Notes: a model not told the origin generated them from the letters alone. DNA of 64,000 nt from Alteromonas indica (GCA_003056425.1 PYVY01000012.1:62001-126000), one strand, 5' to 3'. Shown: positions 54,682-64,000, counted from the first letter of the stretch. Translations and numbers: made by a program.

Positions 54682-56349
54682 ATGACAACTGACTCGGGTT
54701 ACGTTCCCCAACACGGCTGTGCTATTTCTGTCGCGGTTATCGGCGCGGGGCCTGCTACTGCCTATTTACTTGCTGCTCTAGCCACTAAAGCAAATGGCGT
54801 ATGTCCCAAAATTTCTATTTTCGAGAGCTCAGCTATTGTAGGGCGTGGTACCCCATACAATGCTTACTCAAGCCAATACCAGTTATTATCAAACCTTGGT
54901 GCAGATGAAATCCCGTCTTTACATATTGCCTTTTCGCAATGGTGCGTCGATAACCACATTCAGTTTCAGCAAAAAATTGTACCTCGCTATCTTATCGGCC
55001 AGTACCTTGAACATGCATTTCGCTATTACATGAATAAACTGGGTTCTCGCCTATCTTTATACACCCAGTGCCCAGTGGTAAGAATAGAACCCACCGCGCA
55101 GCGAACTTATCGCTTACATACTGCAACTGCTTTACTGGGCACATTTGATTATGTCGTGGTAAATACTGGTCATGGTAGTATTTTTCACCATGCCGAAACT
55201 GAACCTCAATATACCAGCGCCGCCGCTCACCGATACTTTGATGGCCCTTACCCGCTACAAAAAATTCTCAATACCGAGCTTCAGGAACTTGTATTACGGG
55301 GCGCCTCGCTATCAGCCATTGATTGTGCGTTGGCAGTGGCGCACAAATACGGAAGCTTTAGCCAGCAGCGCGGTAAGTATAGCTTCCATGCGCGTAAGCC
55401 ACTGCACATAACGATGTATTCAACCTCGGGTAAATTACCCGGGCCGTGGTTTGCTTCACTTGACTTGGTTGCCCCCATTACTGAAGCTATAAACCAGTTA
55501 ATTGGCGATAATACATCAATCAGTCTGGAAGCCGTTTTTAAAGCAGGGTTTGTAGATTTTCTTGCCAAGTATGCGCCATCTGTTTATCTGCAAATTCGTA
55601 GTATGGCAATGCACCAGGTGATTGACTATTTACTGTCTAACCGGGCCTTGTTAGACGTCAACACGTTGTTGAAAATAGAGTATATATCGTCTTCCAACAA
55701 TGCTGCTAACCAGGAAAACTGGCAAGGTGTACTGGAATGTTTTGGCGACTGCTTACATGCCTGTGCAAACGAATTATCCGCACAAGATAAGCAGCGCTAC
55801 GAGAGCGTATTAAAGCCGTTTATCGCGAAAGCCAACGCTGCATTACCCGCCACCAGCGCAGCGAAAATTCATGCTTTACTGCGCGCGGGGAATATTACAC
55901 TGATTAGCCAGCAAATTAGCCGTGATACGTTTGCTAAAGGCTTACCTCGCCATATCGATACCGCCCTGTACGTTGATTGCACCAGCAGTAACAATCTCTC
56001 CGGCGTGGGAATTATGTTACAGCCCTTGATAGAGGCAGGTTACCTTACCCACACGCGGGAGGAAATTACCGAGCCCTTGGATCTTAACGTCACGCCACAT
56101 TTTGAGGCGATAAACGCGCACAACCGCCCAGCCGGACTATTTATTGGGGCACAAACATTATTAGGCTCTACGCTGATGACACTGCCGGGGCTATCACTTA
56201 GCCACACTATCGCAGGCCAAATCGCCCACCGCCTGGTAACCGGTAAAGGCGCTAGCGCTCAACCGGCAAACAACGCTCTTGCTGAAGCGTCTGAAGACAG
56301 CCAGCATGGTGACTCGACCGCAGATACGACGCTAACGACCGCGGGGTAA
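54682..56349 (+). CDS. FAD/NAD(P)-binding protein (YdhS-like)
   Basis: 555 residues. The N-terminus has a Rossmann motif VIGAGPATAYLLAAL (about 19-33) and an acidic end of the second strand (IFESS). It is followed by the GRGTPYNAYSSQYQLLSN block, typical of the FAD-NAD(P)-binding family (PF13454-like; compare E. coli YdhS). A further nucleotide-binding segment contains GASLSAIDCALAVAHKYG, and the C-terminal GLSLSHTIAGQIAH closes the FAD site. Substrate is unknown. The tail after residue 525 is polar and low-complexity. It is downstream of tus by 175 nt, but co-transcription is not evident. Confidence 0.8.
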   Translation: MTTDSGYVPQHGCAISVAVIGAGPATAYLLAALATKANGVCPKISIFESSAIVGRGTPYNAYSSQYQLLSNLGADEIPSLHIAFSQWCVDNHIQFQQKIVPRYLIGQYLEHAFRYYMNKLGSRLSLYTQCPVVRIEPTAQRTYRLHTATALLGTFDYVVVNTGHGSIFHHAETEPQYTSAAAHRYFDGPYPLQKILNTELQELVLRGASLSAIDCALAVAHKYGSFSQQRGKYSFHARKPLHITMYSTSGKLPGPWFASLDLVAPITEAINQLIGDNTSISLEAVFKAGFVDFLAKYAPSVYLQIRSMAMHQVIDYLLSNRALLDVNTLLKIEYISSSNNAANQENWQGVLECFGDCLHACANELSAQDKQRYESVLKPFIAKANAALPATSAAKIHALLRAGNITLISQQISRDTFAKGLPRHIDTALYVDCTSSNNLSGVGIMLQPLIEAGYLTHTREEITEPLDLNVTPHFEAINAHNRPAGLFIGAQTLLGSTLMTLPGLSLSHTIAGQIAHRLVTGKGASAQPANNALAEASEDSQHGDSTADTTLTTAG

Positions 56350-56521
56350 TAGCAGGCTTTCACATTTGCTTGAGGTCAATTTTATGATTTTTGCATATTG
56401 AAACTACCCGCTAGTTCGGTAAGGTAGACGCACTTTTTTTATTAACGTGCAGCAGGCGTAATATCAACGCACTGATAAGTGAATCAATATTGAATTTACT
56501 GCACCAACACAGGATGTCGCA

Positions 56522-57790
56522 ATGAAGGTAAAAGTAATGGGTGCAGGGGTGGTAATCCTCACTATTCTGGCGGGCGGTCAATATTATACGCAGGCAAGTT
56601 ACCGCGATAGGCTTCACCAGCAAATCGACAAGCTCAATACCTTATATACGCCCCAGGGCATTTCTGTAACAGCAAAGTCTGCAGCGCATTCATGGCTTGG
56701 CGCTACCGATAAATTCGCCGTTGATTTGGCCCCGGGCCATCCTCTTTCGCAAGTACTTGGCCAGTCTTCAGGGTTGCATATCCTGGTGGATAATAAATGT
56801 CAGTTCTGGCCATTTTACGTTAGCTGTGAAAATACCCTACATGCTAATGATGAAGCTACCGCCAACTTGGCCGATACCTTTGATATCCAGTACACCATGG
56901 GCTGGTCAGCTAACATGTTGGTTAATTCACTGAACAGCCACCTGGCTACTCAGTCATTTATTATTGATCAATACGACGGCACGCTTACCGTAAACCCGTT
57001 ATCTATACAGACGGACAGCGATCTGGCTACCTCGTTTATCGATCTGTTGGTGGATTGGCAAGGGATCAGCCTGACCGGCAGTTCATCCGGCACCAATATT
57101 GACATGGGCAAATCAGTGATAGAGGCTGAACTAACCAAAATTGAGGGAGAATACTTTGTCAGTGAGTCAGATATAACTCTGGACAGCCTCACCATAACGT
57201 CTCAGGACATGGGCGTAATGTCCGGTACAATTACTCTGAACGCACTCTCTGCAGCCAGTGAACTAGAAGCCGAAACGGCCGATACTTACGAACTTGAGCA
57301 AACCTTTTCGATAAGCAAAATAACCGCTGCGCCCTCCGATATTATAATAGAAGATCTTACGTTCGATCTGGCGTTAGACGGATTAACCAAACGTTTCCTG
57401 GCCAAAGCCAAAGCATCAGACGATACATTAACAGACCAGCAGTTACTAAACGCGGCGTTAGATGAGTTTGGGGCGGTCACACACAACTTGGACTTTGAGA
57501 AAATCGGCTTCAAATACAATCAACAGCCCGTACTGTTTACTGCCGCATTGACTATTGATAAACATAGCAGCGCCGATATTAACCAGGGAAAGCTGGGTAA
57601 TAAAATCAGCGGTAAGGCCAACCTGTCTGTTGCACAAGCACTGGTCAAAGAAAATCCAGTGGCGGCTATGCTAATTCAGGAGAAACTAAAACAAGGTGTA
57701 GTAACGCTAAACGATGGCACATACAACATGCCGTTGACGCTGCAAAATGGTGTGATGAAAGCCAATGGTAAAGCCATCTACCAGCTTTAA
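56522..57790 (+). CDS. DUF945 (YdgA-like) family protein
   Basis: 422 residues. An N-terminal hydrophobic anchor (MKVKVMGAGVVILTILAGGQYY) is followed by a periplasmic beta-rich body with repeated amphipathic strands. The middle carries DGTLTVNPL and the C-terminal half has LDFEKIGFKYNQQPVLF and the closing block GVVTLNDGTYNMPLTLQNGVMKANGK-type strands, which fits the DUF945/YdgA family. Function is unknown, though E. coli YdgA is an inner-membrane-anchored protein. Start by the first ATG with a modest ribosome site. Monocistronic. Confidence 0.72.
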   Translation: MKVKVMGAGVVILTILAGGQYYTQASYRDRLHQQIDKLNTLYTPQGISVTAKSAAHSWLGATDKFAVDLAPGHPLSQVLGQSSGLHILVDNKCQFWPFYVSCENTLHANDEATANLADTFDIQYTMGWSANMLVNSLNSHLATQSFIIDQYDGTLTVNPLSIQTDSDLATSFIDLLVDWQGISLTGSSSGTNIDMGKSVIEAELTKIEGEYFVSESDITLDSLTITSQDMGVMSGTITLNALSAASELEAETADTYELEQTFSISKITAAPSDIIIEDLTFDLALDGLTKRFLAKAKASDDTLTDQQLLNAALDEFGAVTHNLDFEKIGFKYNQQPVLFTAALTIDKHSSADINQGKLGNKISGKANLSVAQALVKENPVAAMLIQEKLKQGVVTLNDGTYNMPLTLQNGVMKANGKAIYQL

Positions 57791-58010
57791 TACAGTGGCG
57801 CCATTCAATCGTGCGGCCCATTGCGGCTATTTTGTAGGTGCAGACAAAACGCTGCGCCCAGGAAGCCGGGGCGGTATCTCAGTAAGTCGTCAGGCGAAGT
57901 AAGAAAATCCCGTCTGGGGAACGCCTAGCGTGAATGTTGCAAGGCTACGTGCAAACTATTTAGGTAGTGCGCTCGTACCAACTAAGCAAATAAACATTAA
58001 GGAGTTTTAT

Positions 58011-58367
58011 ATGGCTTATGAGATTAACGAAACCCATGCAAAAACGCTCATTGAGGTCATTGCTCAGTCTTCGCACTGGAAGCTGCACCCTGAAAAGCGC
58101 AAGCCCTTTGCCAGTACTGAAGAAGCATTTGCCTATGTAGAAACACATAATGAACCATTATGTATTCGGGTGCCGGTAGCATCTTCTGATGAACATCTCA
58201 CAGTGAAGGTCACATCAAGCGATGACGATATGGTATTTACCAATGTTAGCTTCGATAACCCCATAGAGAAAAAAATCCATGGCTCACATCTGAAGCTAAT
58301 TGAAAGTACCGTGACAGAAATGCTCAATGAACGCCTGCCCGAAGGCCAAAAAGTAGCCTCTTTCTAG
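58011..58367 (+). CDS. Small hypothetical protein
   Basis: 118 residues from the ATG at 58011, chosen for the AAGGAG motif 6 nt upstream; longer readings from 57930 lack one. Soluble, mildly acidic, with AYEINETHAKTLIEVIAQSS at the start and ERLPEGQKVASF at the end. No signal peptide or membrane segment. I do not recognise a domain. A terminator shared with the convergent dgkA follows. Confidence 0.72.
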   Translation: MAYEINETHAKTLIEVIAQSSHWKLHPEKRKPFASTEEAFAYVETHNEPLCIRVPVASSDEHLTVKVTSSDDDMVFTNVSFDNPIEKKIHGSHLKLIESTVTEMLNERLPEGQKVASF

Positions 58368-58389
58368 CCCACAACCCAAACACAAAATA

Positions 58390-58421
58390 GGCAACGGGTA
58401 ACGTTATTCTATCCCGTTGCC
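58390..58421. terminator. Shared terminator between the hypothetical gene and dgkA
   Basis: The 9-bp stem GGCAACGGG / CCCGTTGCC around a 14-nt loop lies in the 72-nt gap between convergent genes. No long T run; terminator strength is uncertain. Confidence 0.6.
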
Positions 58422-58439
58422 CGTTAATCCAGTAAAGCG

Positions 58440-58802
58440 CTAAATTCTAAGCAAAACCGCGCCCCATACTACCGCCACCAGCAACAGGCTGATAAACACT
58501 GCCGCCGATCCAATATCTTTCGCTTTCGCTATTAATGTATGCATTTCCAGGCTAACCCGGTCGGCTAAGGCCTCGATAGCAGAGTTAAGTAGTTCAGCGA
58601 TAAAAACGATGAATAAACTGGTGATCATCAGTAGCTTTTCCGCTAGTGAAACATCCAGATAACAGGCAAGGGGGATCAAAATTGCGATAGCGGCCAGTTC
58701 CTGACGTATCGCAGGTTCGCTAACAAAGGCGGCCTTCAGGCCTTTTAAAGAATATAGTGTGGCAAAGTAAAGACGCGCAAAGCCGGGGGTTTTTGTTCTC
58801 AT
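58440..58802 (-). CDS. dgkA: Diacylglycerol kinase, prokaryotic type
   Basis: 120 residues (E. coli DgkA 122) with three membrane helices. The conserved motif ELLNSAIEALADRVS (about residues 65-79) carries the catalytic glutamate and Asn. The following AKAKDIGSAAVF has the second metal-binding region. It phosphorylates diacylglycerol to phosphatidic acid, recycling lipid from envelope glycan synthesis. The N-terminus has GFARLYFATLYSLKGLKAAF, typical of the family. Minus strand, convergent with the hypothetical gene; separated from the GltS-like gene upstream by 235 nt. Confidence 0.94.
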   Translation of the reverse strand: MRTKTPGFARLYFATLYSLKGLKAAFVSEPAIRQELAAIAILIPLACYLDVSLAEKLLMITSLFIVFIAELLNSAIEALADRVSLEMHTLIAKAKDIGSAAVFISLLLVAVVWGAVLLRI

Positions 58803-59037
58803 GATCTACAGCGCTATCAAGGGTAACCTGCACACCTCTACAACCCAAAACGCCCAAACGGTCTGTCTATATAATGGCTGGTAAATATGCCCAGCAAAGA
58901 CAATATAAAACCTTTTGGCACGCTCTTCATTAATGCAAAGGCCCTGCATGGTTACTTATTGTTGTTATTATGCGCCCATCATGCAGGAAAATCGCGTAAA
59001 GCGCTACAGTTTATAGTGGGCTTATTCTGCTAAAAGC

Positions 59038-60675
59038 TTAATCATTTTTCACAGTTTTTGTCTCTTCGGCAATTTTTGCCAGATGACTTGCTGGCATAAA
59101 GCTATCTACACTAGCTTCCATTACATGTAGGTGCAGCGCTTCGGGCACTTTACCCTCAAGCAGGCTACCCCGCTTAACTAACGGGAATATTTCATCATAG
59201 CGCTTCACTTCATGCTGATTAATCCGTCTGAAAATATGCGTCCGGTTCAGGTCCCGGGTAGAGCTATGACCCGTGGAGGATAATATATCCATTAAAGATT
59301 GAATCGTTTTATTATGGAAACTCGCCACTCTGATGGCTTTATCAGCCGGGTCCAGACCTTTGGCAAGTTTAGGATCCTGGGTAGCGACGCCCGTAGGACA
59401 ACGGTTGGTGTTACAGGTTAGCGATTGCACACATCCTAAGGCCAACATCATCCCCCTGGCGCTATTGCACAAATCTGCGCCCAAACTCAGGTTTTGCACA
59501 ATATGAAACGCGGTAAATATTTTGCCCGCCGCGATAATCTTAATATGCTTTCGTAAATCAAATCCTACTAGTACATCATCTACAAAGGCGAGTGCTTCGC
59601 GCAACGGAAAGCCAATTGAGTTGGAATACTCCAATGGTGCTGCCCCTGTGCCGCCTTCCCCGCCGTCAACGGTAATAAAATCGGGCATAACCCCAGTTTG
59701 ATGCATGGCTTTACACACCGCAATAAATTCACTCTTTCTGCCCAACGCTAATTTGATACCTATTGGCTTGCCGCCACTTAGCTCTCTTAACTGGGTAATA
59801 AAGTCCATCATTTCCAGCGGCGTTGAAAACGCGGTATGTCGGGGGGGAGAGTCGACCGTAGTATGGGGTTGAACGCCGCGTATATCAGCAATCTCCGGGG
59901 TATTCTTATCTGCGGGCAAGATACCACCGTGCCCCGGTTTGGCACCTTGGGACAACTTTATTTCTATCATCTTGACATTGTTGTGCCGAGCTTTTTCCTC
60001 AAATTCCAACGCGTTAAAGGTGCCATCTTTGTTACGACAGCCAAAATAGCCTGTACCAATTTGCCAAACAATATCCCCGCCTTCTTTTAAATGGTATGGC
60101 GTCAACCCACCTTCACCGGTGTTATGCGAAAACTTACCTCTTGCGGCGCCCTTATTTAACGCTTTAATCGCATTCGCGCTCAAGCTACCAAAACTCATCG
60201 CCGAGATATTTAACAGACTGGCACTATAAGGGCGTTCACAGGCTGGCCCGCCGATAGTGACACGGGGATCATCTTCCATCTCTTTAACTTCCATGGCCGA
60301 CAGAGAATGACCTATCCATTCATAACCACTAGCGTAGGTATTCATTTGGGTGCCGTACGGCAAGGTATCCAGGGCATCTTTAGCACGCTGGTAAACTATT
60401 GACCGAAACATTCTACTGATAGGACGCCCTTCTGTTTCGCTTTCCAGAATGTATTGCTGTACATAAGGGCGCAAATGTTCCGCACTCCAACGTATCCGGC
60501 CTACCAATGGATAGTTACGTAAAATGGAGTGTTGCTTTTGGCCCGCGTCAATCAGGGTAAATATCAGCATGGTGCCGGTTAACAATAAAAACCAGAATGC
60601 TGGTAGCCATACCAGCCCTGCCAAAATATTCAGCCCGACTAACAGAACGACAGTTCCAATGATGGTTCTTCTCAT
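59038..60675 (-). CDS. FMN-binding glutamate synthase family protein
   Basis: 545 residues. Two N-terminal hydrophobic segments (about 5-40) anchor it to the membrane. The rest is the FMN/FeS domain of glutamate synthase: SAMEVKEMEDDPRVTIGG, MSFGSLSANAIKALNKGAA, IEIKLSQGAKPGHGG, TVDGGEGGTGAAPLEY and a Cys-rich stretch with CVQSLTCNTNRCPTGVATQD that likely binds an iron-sulfur cluster. It lacks the amidotransferase and central domains of GltB, so ammonia-dependent or other redox activity is possible; the true substrate is not known. AAGGAGC precedes the ATG. Divergent from the hydrolase gene. Confidence 0.9.
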   Translation of the reverse strand: MRRTIIGTVVLLVGLNILAGLVWLPAFWFLLLTGTMLIFTLIDAGQKQHSILRNYPLVGRIRWSAEHLRPYVQQYILESETEGRPISRMFRSIVYQRAKDALDTLPYGTQMNTYASGYEWIGHSLSAMEVKEMEDDPRVTIGGPACERPYSASLLNISAMSFGSLSANAIKALNKGAARGKFSHNTGEGGLTPYHLKEGGDIVWQIGTGYFGCRNKDGTFNALEFEEKARHNNVKMIEIKLSQGAKPGHGGILPADKNTPEIADIRGVQPHTTVDSPPRHTAFSTPLEMMDFITQLRELSGGKPIGIKLALGRKSEFIAVCKAMHQTGVMPDFITVDGGEGGTGAAPLEYSNSIGFPLREALAFVDDVLVGFDLRKHIKIIAAGKIFTAFHIVQNLSLGADLCNSARGMMLALGCVQSLTCNTNRCPTGVATQDPKLAKGLDPADKAIRVASFHNKTIQSLMDILSSTGHSSTRDLNRTHIFRRINQHEVKRYDEIFPLVKRGSLLEGKVPEALHLHVMEASVDSFMPASHLAKIAEETKTVKND

Positions 60676-60962
60676 AATTGCTCCTTGTGTACGTCATTCC
60701 AATATGCGGTGGACCCAAGGGAAGATCACCGTGCATAGGAGTGCGCAAGGTTAATGGTATGTTATATATAAAGGCTTTAGGTTAAATACTTCGCCCCTGA
60801 TACAATTAATCACAGAAAGCGCCTTTCATCGCTGTGGGCCATATGGTAAAAAGAATTGACACCCGTGTATTGACGACCCTTTTCGATATAAATCAAATTT
60901 TTAGTCGTTCAATACTTCCTTTTTCGCGATGAAAGCATTTTCTTGGAGCCAGCTAACTCATT

Positions 60963-61910
60963 ATGTGGATTCTGCTCACCTTTATTGCGCTTTTACTTTT
61001 TCTTTATTGGTATACCTACCCCCGTCTTGGTGAAGTACTCCTAAATGCTTACCAGCAGCGCGCCTTACAGCAAGCCTCGCTGGTTCGCCGGCGTTACGCC
61101 ATCAACGGCATCAGTTTGAGTGTGCTGGAGACGGAGGGCGCCCGCGACAAAAGTAAACCTTTACTCATGTTAGTTCATGGTTTTACCGGCGATAATACTG
61201 TGTGGTTACCATTAGCCGCCTTGTTCAAAGATGAATATCATATTGTCATTCCCGATTTACCTGGCCATGGGCAAACCGGCTTTTCATCAGAATGGCGCTA
61301 TGGCATCGACGATTATGCGAACATTCTAAATGCGCTTATTTGGCGGCTGGGCTATCAAAAAGCAACGATTGTGGGTAACTCCATGGGCGGCTATATCAGC
61401 GCCTGGATGGCGCGACACCGTTCGACCGCTGTGGCATCGTCTATTTTGTTGTGTCCCGCTGGCCTGCCAGCGAATAAAAAAAGTCGGCTAGATACTATGC
61501 TGGACAAAGGACAAAACCCGTTTTTTATCACCCGCCGACGGGGCTATTATCGGTTATTGGCTATGTCAATGGCCTCGGGCCCCTACATCCCCAAGGTTGT
61601 TAAAGATGTATTGGCGGACCAGCATATACAACGGGTGGATGAGTATCAGCGCGTCTTCGCTGATTTTGTTGATACCGGTTATATGAACGCAGAAGAGTTA
61701 GCCAAAACCCGTGTACCCACGTTGATTATCTGGGGCGGTAAAGATGGTTTGCTAGATGTGTCAGCCCTGGACAACTGGACTAGTGCAATGGAATGCGATT
61801 ATGAAATATTTCATGATACAGGGCATATGCCTATGTTAGAAGCGCCCGGCAGAACTTACCAGCGAATACAAAACTTTATTCAGCGCCAGCGCATGGCCCA
61901 GGCCGCGTAA
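60963..61910 (+). CDS. Alpha/beta hydrolase, membrane-anchored
   Basis: 315 residues. An N-terminal hydrophobic helix (ILLTFIALLLFLYWYTYP) anchors the enzyme. The hydrolase core has the oxyanion loop LMLVHGFTGDN (about residues 68-78), nucleophile S140 in VGNSMGGY, the acid in IIWGGKDGLLD (about 258-268) and the histidine in HDTGHMPMLEAP. The size and motifs fit lipase/esterase or monoacylglycerol-lipase-like proteins; the substrate is unknown. It is transcribed divergently from the glutamate synthase-like gene, with 287 nt between them. Confidence 0.88.
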   Translation: MWILLTFIALLLFLYWYTYPRLGEVLLNAYQQRALQQASLVRRRYAINGISLSVLETEGARDKSKPLLMLVHGFTGDNTVWLPLAALFKDEYHIVIPDLPGHGQTGFSSEWRYGIDDYANILNALIWRLGYQKATIVGNSMGGYISAWMARHRSTAVASSILLCPAGLPANKKSRLDTMLDKGQNPFFITRRRGYYRLLAMSMASGPYIPKVVKDVLADQHIQRVDEYQRVFADFVDTGYMNAEELAKTRVPTLIIWGGKDGLLDVSALDNWTSAMECDYEIFHDTGHMPMLEAPGRTYQRIQNFIQRQRMAQAA

Positions 61911-62039
61911 ATAGCGCCGCTATTATCAGTGTATAAAAATGTCTATTTGATAGCTTCAGATAGATACGTACTTTTTTACTCGCCTGCCGCGATAAACACG
62001 CGGTAAAGGCGAAACGTTTGTTATGGATGTGTACTACCC

Positions 62040-63632
62040 ATGGAATATGTATTTCTTCTTTTTGCGTTTATGTGCGGGTTGGGTGTCAAGCTAGTAGGCA
62101 TTCCGCCAATGGTTGGATATTTAGCGGCTGGCTTTATCCTGAATGCGATGGGATATGGCATGAACGACAACTTACAGGAAATAGCCAACCTGGGCATTAC
62201 CATTATGTTGTTCACCATTGGCTTAAAACTGAATGTAAAAGATTTAAGTAAACGAGAAGTTTGGCTAGGTAGTATTGCGCATACCACATTGTGGGTGGCG
62301 GTAGGCAGTGTGGTGCTCATCGCAATGGGTTTATTGCTTAGTGCGGCCACCGGCGCTATGGACTGGCAAAGCGCCGCGCTAATAGCCTTTGCATTAAGTT
62401 TTTCCAGTACTGTTTGCGTGATTAAAGTCCTTGAAGAAAGTGGCGAGAGCAAAACCCGTCATGGGCGGCTGGCAATCGGTATTCTGGTAATGCAAGATGT
62501 ATTTGCTGTTGTGTTTATGGTGGCGGTTACCGGGAAATTACCGTCTGTATGGGCTCTGGGCTTGTTAGCCGTAATTCCAGCATTGCCGGTTATCAACCGG
62601 GTGATTGACCGGTCCGGGCATGGTGAGTTACTCCCCCTCACCGGTTTTGTTCTGGCACTGGGGGGCTACCATGTGTTTGACCTGGTCAATATCAAGGGTG
62701 ACCTGGGAGCCTTGCTGGTAGGCATGTTACTGGCCCGGCATACTAAAGCGGTTGAATTAGCCAAGTCATTGCTTACGTTTAAAGATTTATTCTTAATTGG
62801 TTTTTTCCTGTCGATCGGCTTAACCGCCCTGCCTGATTTGAATATGCTGATACTGGCGGGTGCAGTGTCGCTTTTGTTGCCGATAAAAGCCGCTATGTAC
62901 TTTGGTTTATTTACGATGCTGCGGTTACGGGCCAGGACCAGTTATCTTACCAGCCTGGTACTCTCTAATTACAGTGAGTTCGGGCTGATTGTGGGCGCCC
63001 TGGCGGTAAGCCTGGGTATGTTGCAGGAACAATGGCTGGTAGTACTGGCACTGGCGGTCTCTATCTCGTTTGTTATCACCAGCTTGTTATACCGTAACTC
63101 CCATGGCCGTTATGTTCGTATTAAGTCGGCTATTACCCCCTATGAGCGGGATAAACGCTTGCCTGAGGATATTTACCCCAGTATCGATAATGCCGAATTC
63201 CTGGTAATTGGCATGGGCCGGGTTGGGCTGGGGGCGTACCGTTCGCTGAGCAAACTGGTGGATAGCCGGGTAATAGGCATGGATGCTGATCGCCAGAAAA
63301 CAAAACGCCTGCGCGAAGAGGGTTTAAACATTATTTGCGGCGATGGCGAAGACATTGATCTGTGGGATAACCTGAATATCACCAATGCCCGTTTGGTCTT
63401 GCTGGCCCTGCCTTCAATTGAAGATGCCATCAACATAACCCGCCAGTTAAAGTTTGCGGGTTACACTGGCAAAGTCGCCGCGATTGCACGGTACGAAGAT
63501 GAAGTGAACGAGCTATTAGCCCACGGTGTAGATAAAGTTTTTAACTTCTTTACCGAAGCCGGTTTAGGCTTTGCTGAAGAGAGTTTGGCCTATGTTCATG
63601 CAAATCAAGATGTTATCGTGCCAGCTAAATAG
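62040..63632 (+). CDS. Kef-type cation:proton antiporter with TrkA-N domain
   Basis: 530 residues. The first 360 or so form about 11-12 membrane helices of the CPA2 family: VGIPPMVGYLAAGFILN, LGITIMLFTIGLKLNVKDL, SFSSTVCVIKVLEESGE and IGILVMQDVFAVVFM. The C-terminal cytoplasmic TrkA-N/RCK domain begins near residue 383 (FLVIGMGRVGLGAYRSL) and has a nucleotide-binding glycine motif. It probably exports K+ or Na+ in exchange for H+, gated by a nucleotide or a glutathione-type ligand, similar to YbaL/KefB. The substrate ion is not determined. Confidence 0.9.
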   Translation: MEYVFLLFAFMCGLGVKLVGIPPMVGYLAAGFILNAMGYGMNDNLQEIANLGITIMLFTIGLKLNVKDLSKREVWLGSIAHTTLWVAVGSVVLIAMGLLLSAATGAMDWQSAALIAFALSFSSTVCVIKVLEESGESKTRHGRLAIGILVMQDVFAVVFMVAVTGKLPSVWALGLLAVIPALPVINRVIDRSGHGELLPLTGFVLALGGYHVFDLVNIKGDLGALLVGMLLARHTKAVELAKSLLTFKDLFLIGFFLSIGLTALPDLNMLILAGAVSLLLPIKAAMYFGLFTMLRLRARTSYLTSLVLSNYSEFGLIVGALAVSLGMLQEQWLVVLALAVSISFVITSLLYRNSHGRYVRIKSAITPYERDKRLPEDIYPSIDNAEFLVIGMGRVGLGAYRSLSKLVDSRVIGMDADRQKTKRLREEGLNIICGDGEDIDLWDNLNITNARLVLLALPSIEDAINITRQLKFAGYTGKVAAIARYEDEVNELLAHGVDKVFNFFTEAGLGFAEESLAYVHANQDVIVPAK

Positions 63633-63647
63633 AAATAAAGGTTGTAT

Positions 63648-63662
63648 TGATAACCATTATTG
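63648..63662. promoter_or_regulatory. Possible Fur box upstream of bfr
   Basis: TGATAACCATTATTG agrees with the 7-1-7 Fur pattern TGATAAT-n-ATTATCA at 11 of 14 positions. It lies 29 nt upstream of the bfr -35 element. The match is moderate in AT-rich DNA. Confidence 0.35.
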
Positions 63663-63691
63663 TTAGTATGTTCTTGTTTTATAAACATATT

Positions 63692-63720
63692 TTGACATGT
63701 CGGCCGATTCGTTTTATACT
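63692..63720 (+). promoter_or_regulatory. Near-consensus sigma-70 promoter of bfr
   Basis: TTGACA (63692-63697), a 17-nt spacer and TATACT (63715-63720) form an almost perfect sigma-70 promoter. The ATG at 63752 follows about 25 nt after the expected start, with AAGAGGA as ribosome site. Confidence 0.8.
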
Positions 63721-63751
63721 CTGTGCCATCAAATATTAAGAGGATCTGCAC

Positions 63752-64000
63752 ATGCAAGGCGATAGAAAAGTGTTAGCCATGCTCAATGACGTGCTGACAA
63801 GTGAACTAACATCCATTAACCAGTATTTTTTACATGCCCGCATGTTTAAAAACTGGGGTTTTCACGTGTTAAATGAAAAAAATTATAAAAAATCTATCAA
63901 AGATATGAAGCAGGCGGATGAACTGATAGAACGCATTTTGTTTCTTGAAGGTCTGCCTAATTTGCAGGCGCTGGGTAAGCTCTATATTGGCGAAGAACCC
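63752..64000 (+). CDS. bfr: Bacterioferritin (5' part, truncated by window end)
   Basis: 83 codons are visible. The sequence [20 protein letters not shown], then [15 protein letters not shown], carries the ferroxidase glutamate (E18) and the first helix of bacterioferritin. The second helix has [22 protein letters not shown], with the expected E-rich stretch containing the metal-bridging glutamate and the conserved FLEGLPN. The heme-ligand Met expected near residue 52 is present as M53 (KDMKQAD). The usual length is about 155-160 residues, so half is missing. It stores iron and detoxifies peroxide. A strong promoter precedes it. Confidence 0.92.
   Translation, partial: MQGDRKVLAMLNDVLTSELTSINQYFLHARMFKNWGFHVLNEKNYKKSIKDMKQADELIERILFLEGLPNLQALGKLYIGEEP

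Noticed and set aside
1..64000. tRNA, rRNA, CRISPR arrays or intact insertion sequences
   Set aside because: None recognised on reading both strands; no spaced direct-repeat array, no transposase frame and no cloverleaf with a CCA end was seen.

Overview
This window looks like the replication-terminus region of a marine gammaproteobacterium of the Alteromonadales (Alteromonadaceae type). The assignment rests on gene content: msrC-proQ-prc, a 1612-residue NAD-dependent glutamate dehydrogenase, DUF1302/DUF1329 proteins, DUF3466, DUF2835, and the order pepN ... pyrD-rlmL-grx-uup ... rmf-fabA, which parallels the E. coli 21-minute block. No rRNA, tRNA or CRISPR array was found.

Layout. 0-1.3 kb: a minus-strand DUF3307/SatD pair cut by the window edge. 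1.4-12.8 kb: a transporter-like SpmA/SpmB fusion, a SIMPL protein, msrC-(hypothetical)-proQ-prc, an NSS sodium symporter, NhaC, pepN and a DUF2835 protein. 13-19.9 kb: a four-gene envelope operon (DUF1302, DUF1329, YCF48-like, RND/MMPL transporter). 20-32 kb: NAD-GDH, pyrD, rlmL, a glutaredoxin-like protein, uup and DUF3466. 32.4-36.3 kb: YrbL-like protein, DUF2891, rmf, fabA and a small basic protein. 36.3-41.5 kb: a light-response island with three photolyase/cryptochrome paralogues of different subfamilies and a 50-residue DUF2256 protein. 41.6-47.2 kb: accessory genes (MRJP/Yellow-like, an unrecognised membrane coiled-coil protein, DUF421, SDR).

47.2-54.5 kb is AT-rich and gene-poor, and is the most interesting part. 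It holds a decayed filamentous-phage-type replication initiator (47441-47918). It also holds a dif site at 48098-48125 whose XerD arm is identical to that of E. coli. Further on are a Cre-like tyrosine recombinase and a Tus (terminus-binding) homologue. Both the recombinase and tus have LexA-box palindromes upstream. For the recombinase the box overlaps a good -10 element, and the leader carries a 42-bp quasi-palindrome with 18-bp arms around a 6-bp spacer, the geometry of a tyrosine-recombinase core site. I read this as a terminus locus where XerCD/dif, a fork-arrest protein and a second recombinase lie within 6.5 kb, with SOS control predicted for the last two.

54.7-64 kb: a FAD/NAD(P)-binding protein, a DUF945-like protein, a small hypothetical, dgkA, a GltS-like flavoprotein, an alpha/beta hydrolase, a Kef-type antiporter, and the start of bacterioferritin behind a near-consensus sigma-70 promoter. 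Left of dif almost all genes lie on the plus strand; to the right orientation is mixed. This fits replication running left to right toward dif on the left side.
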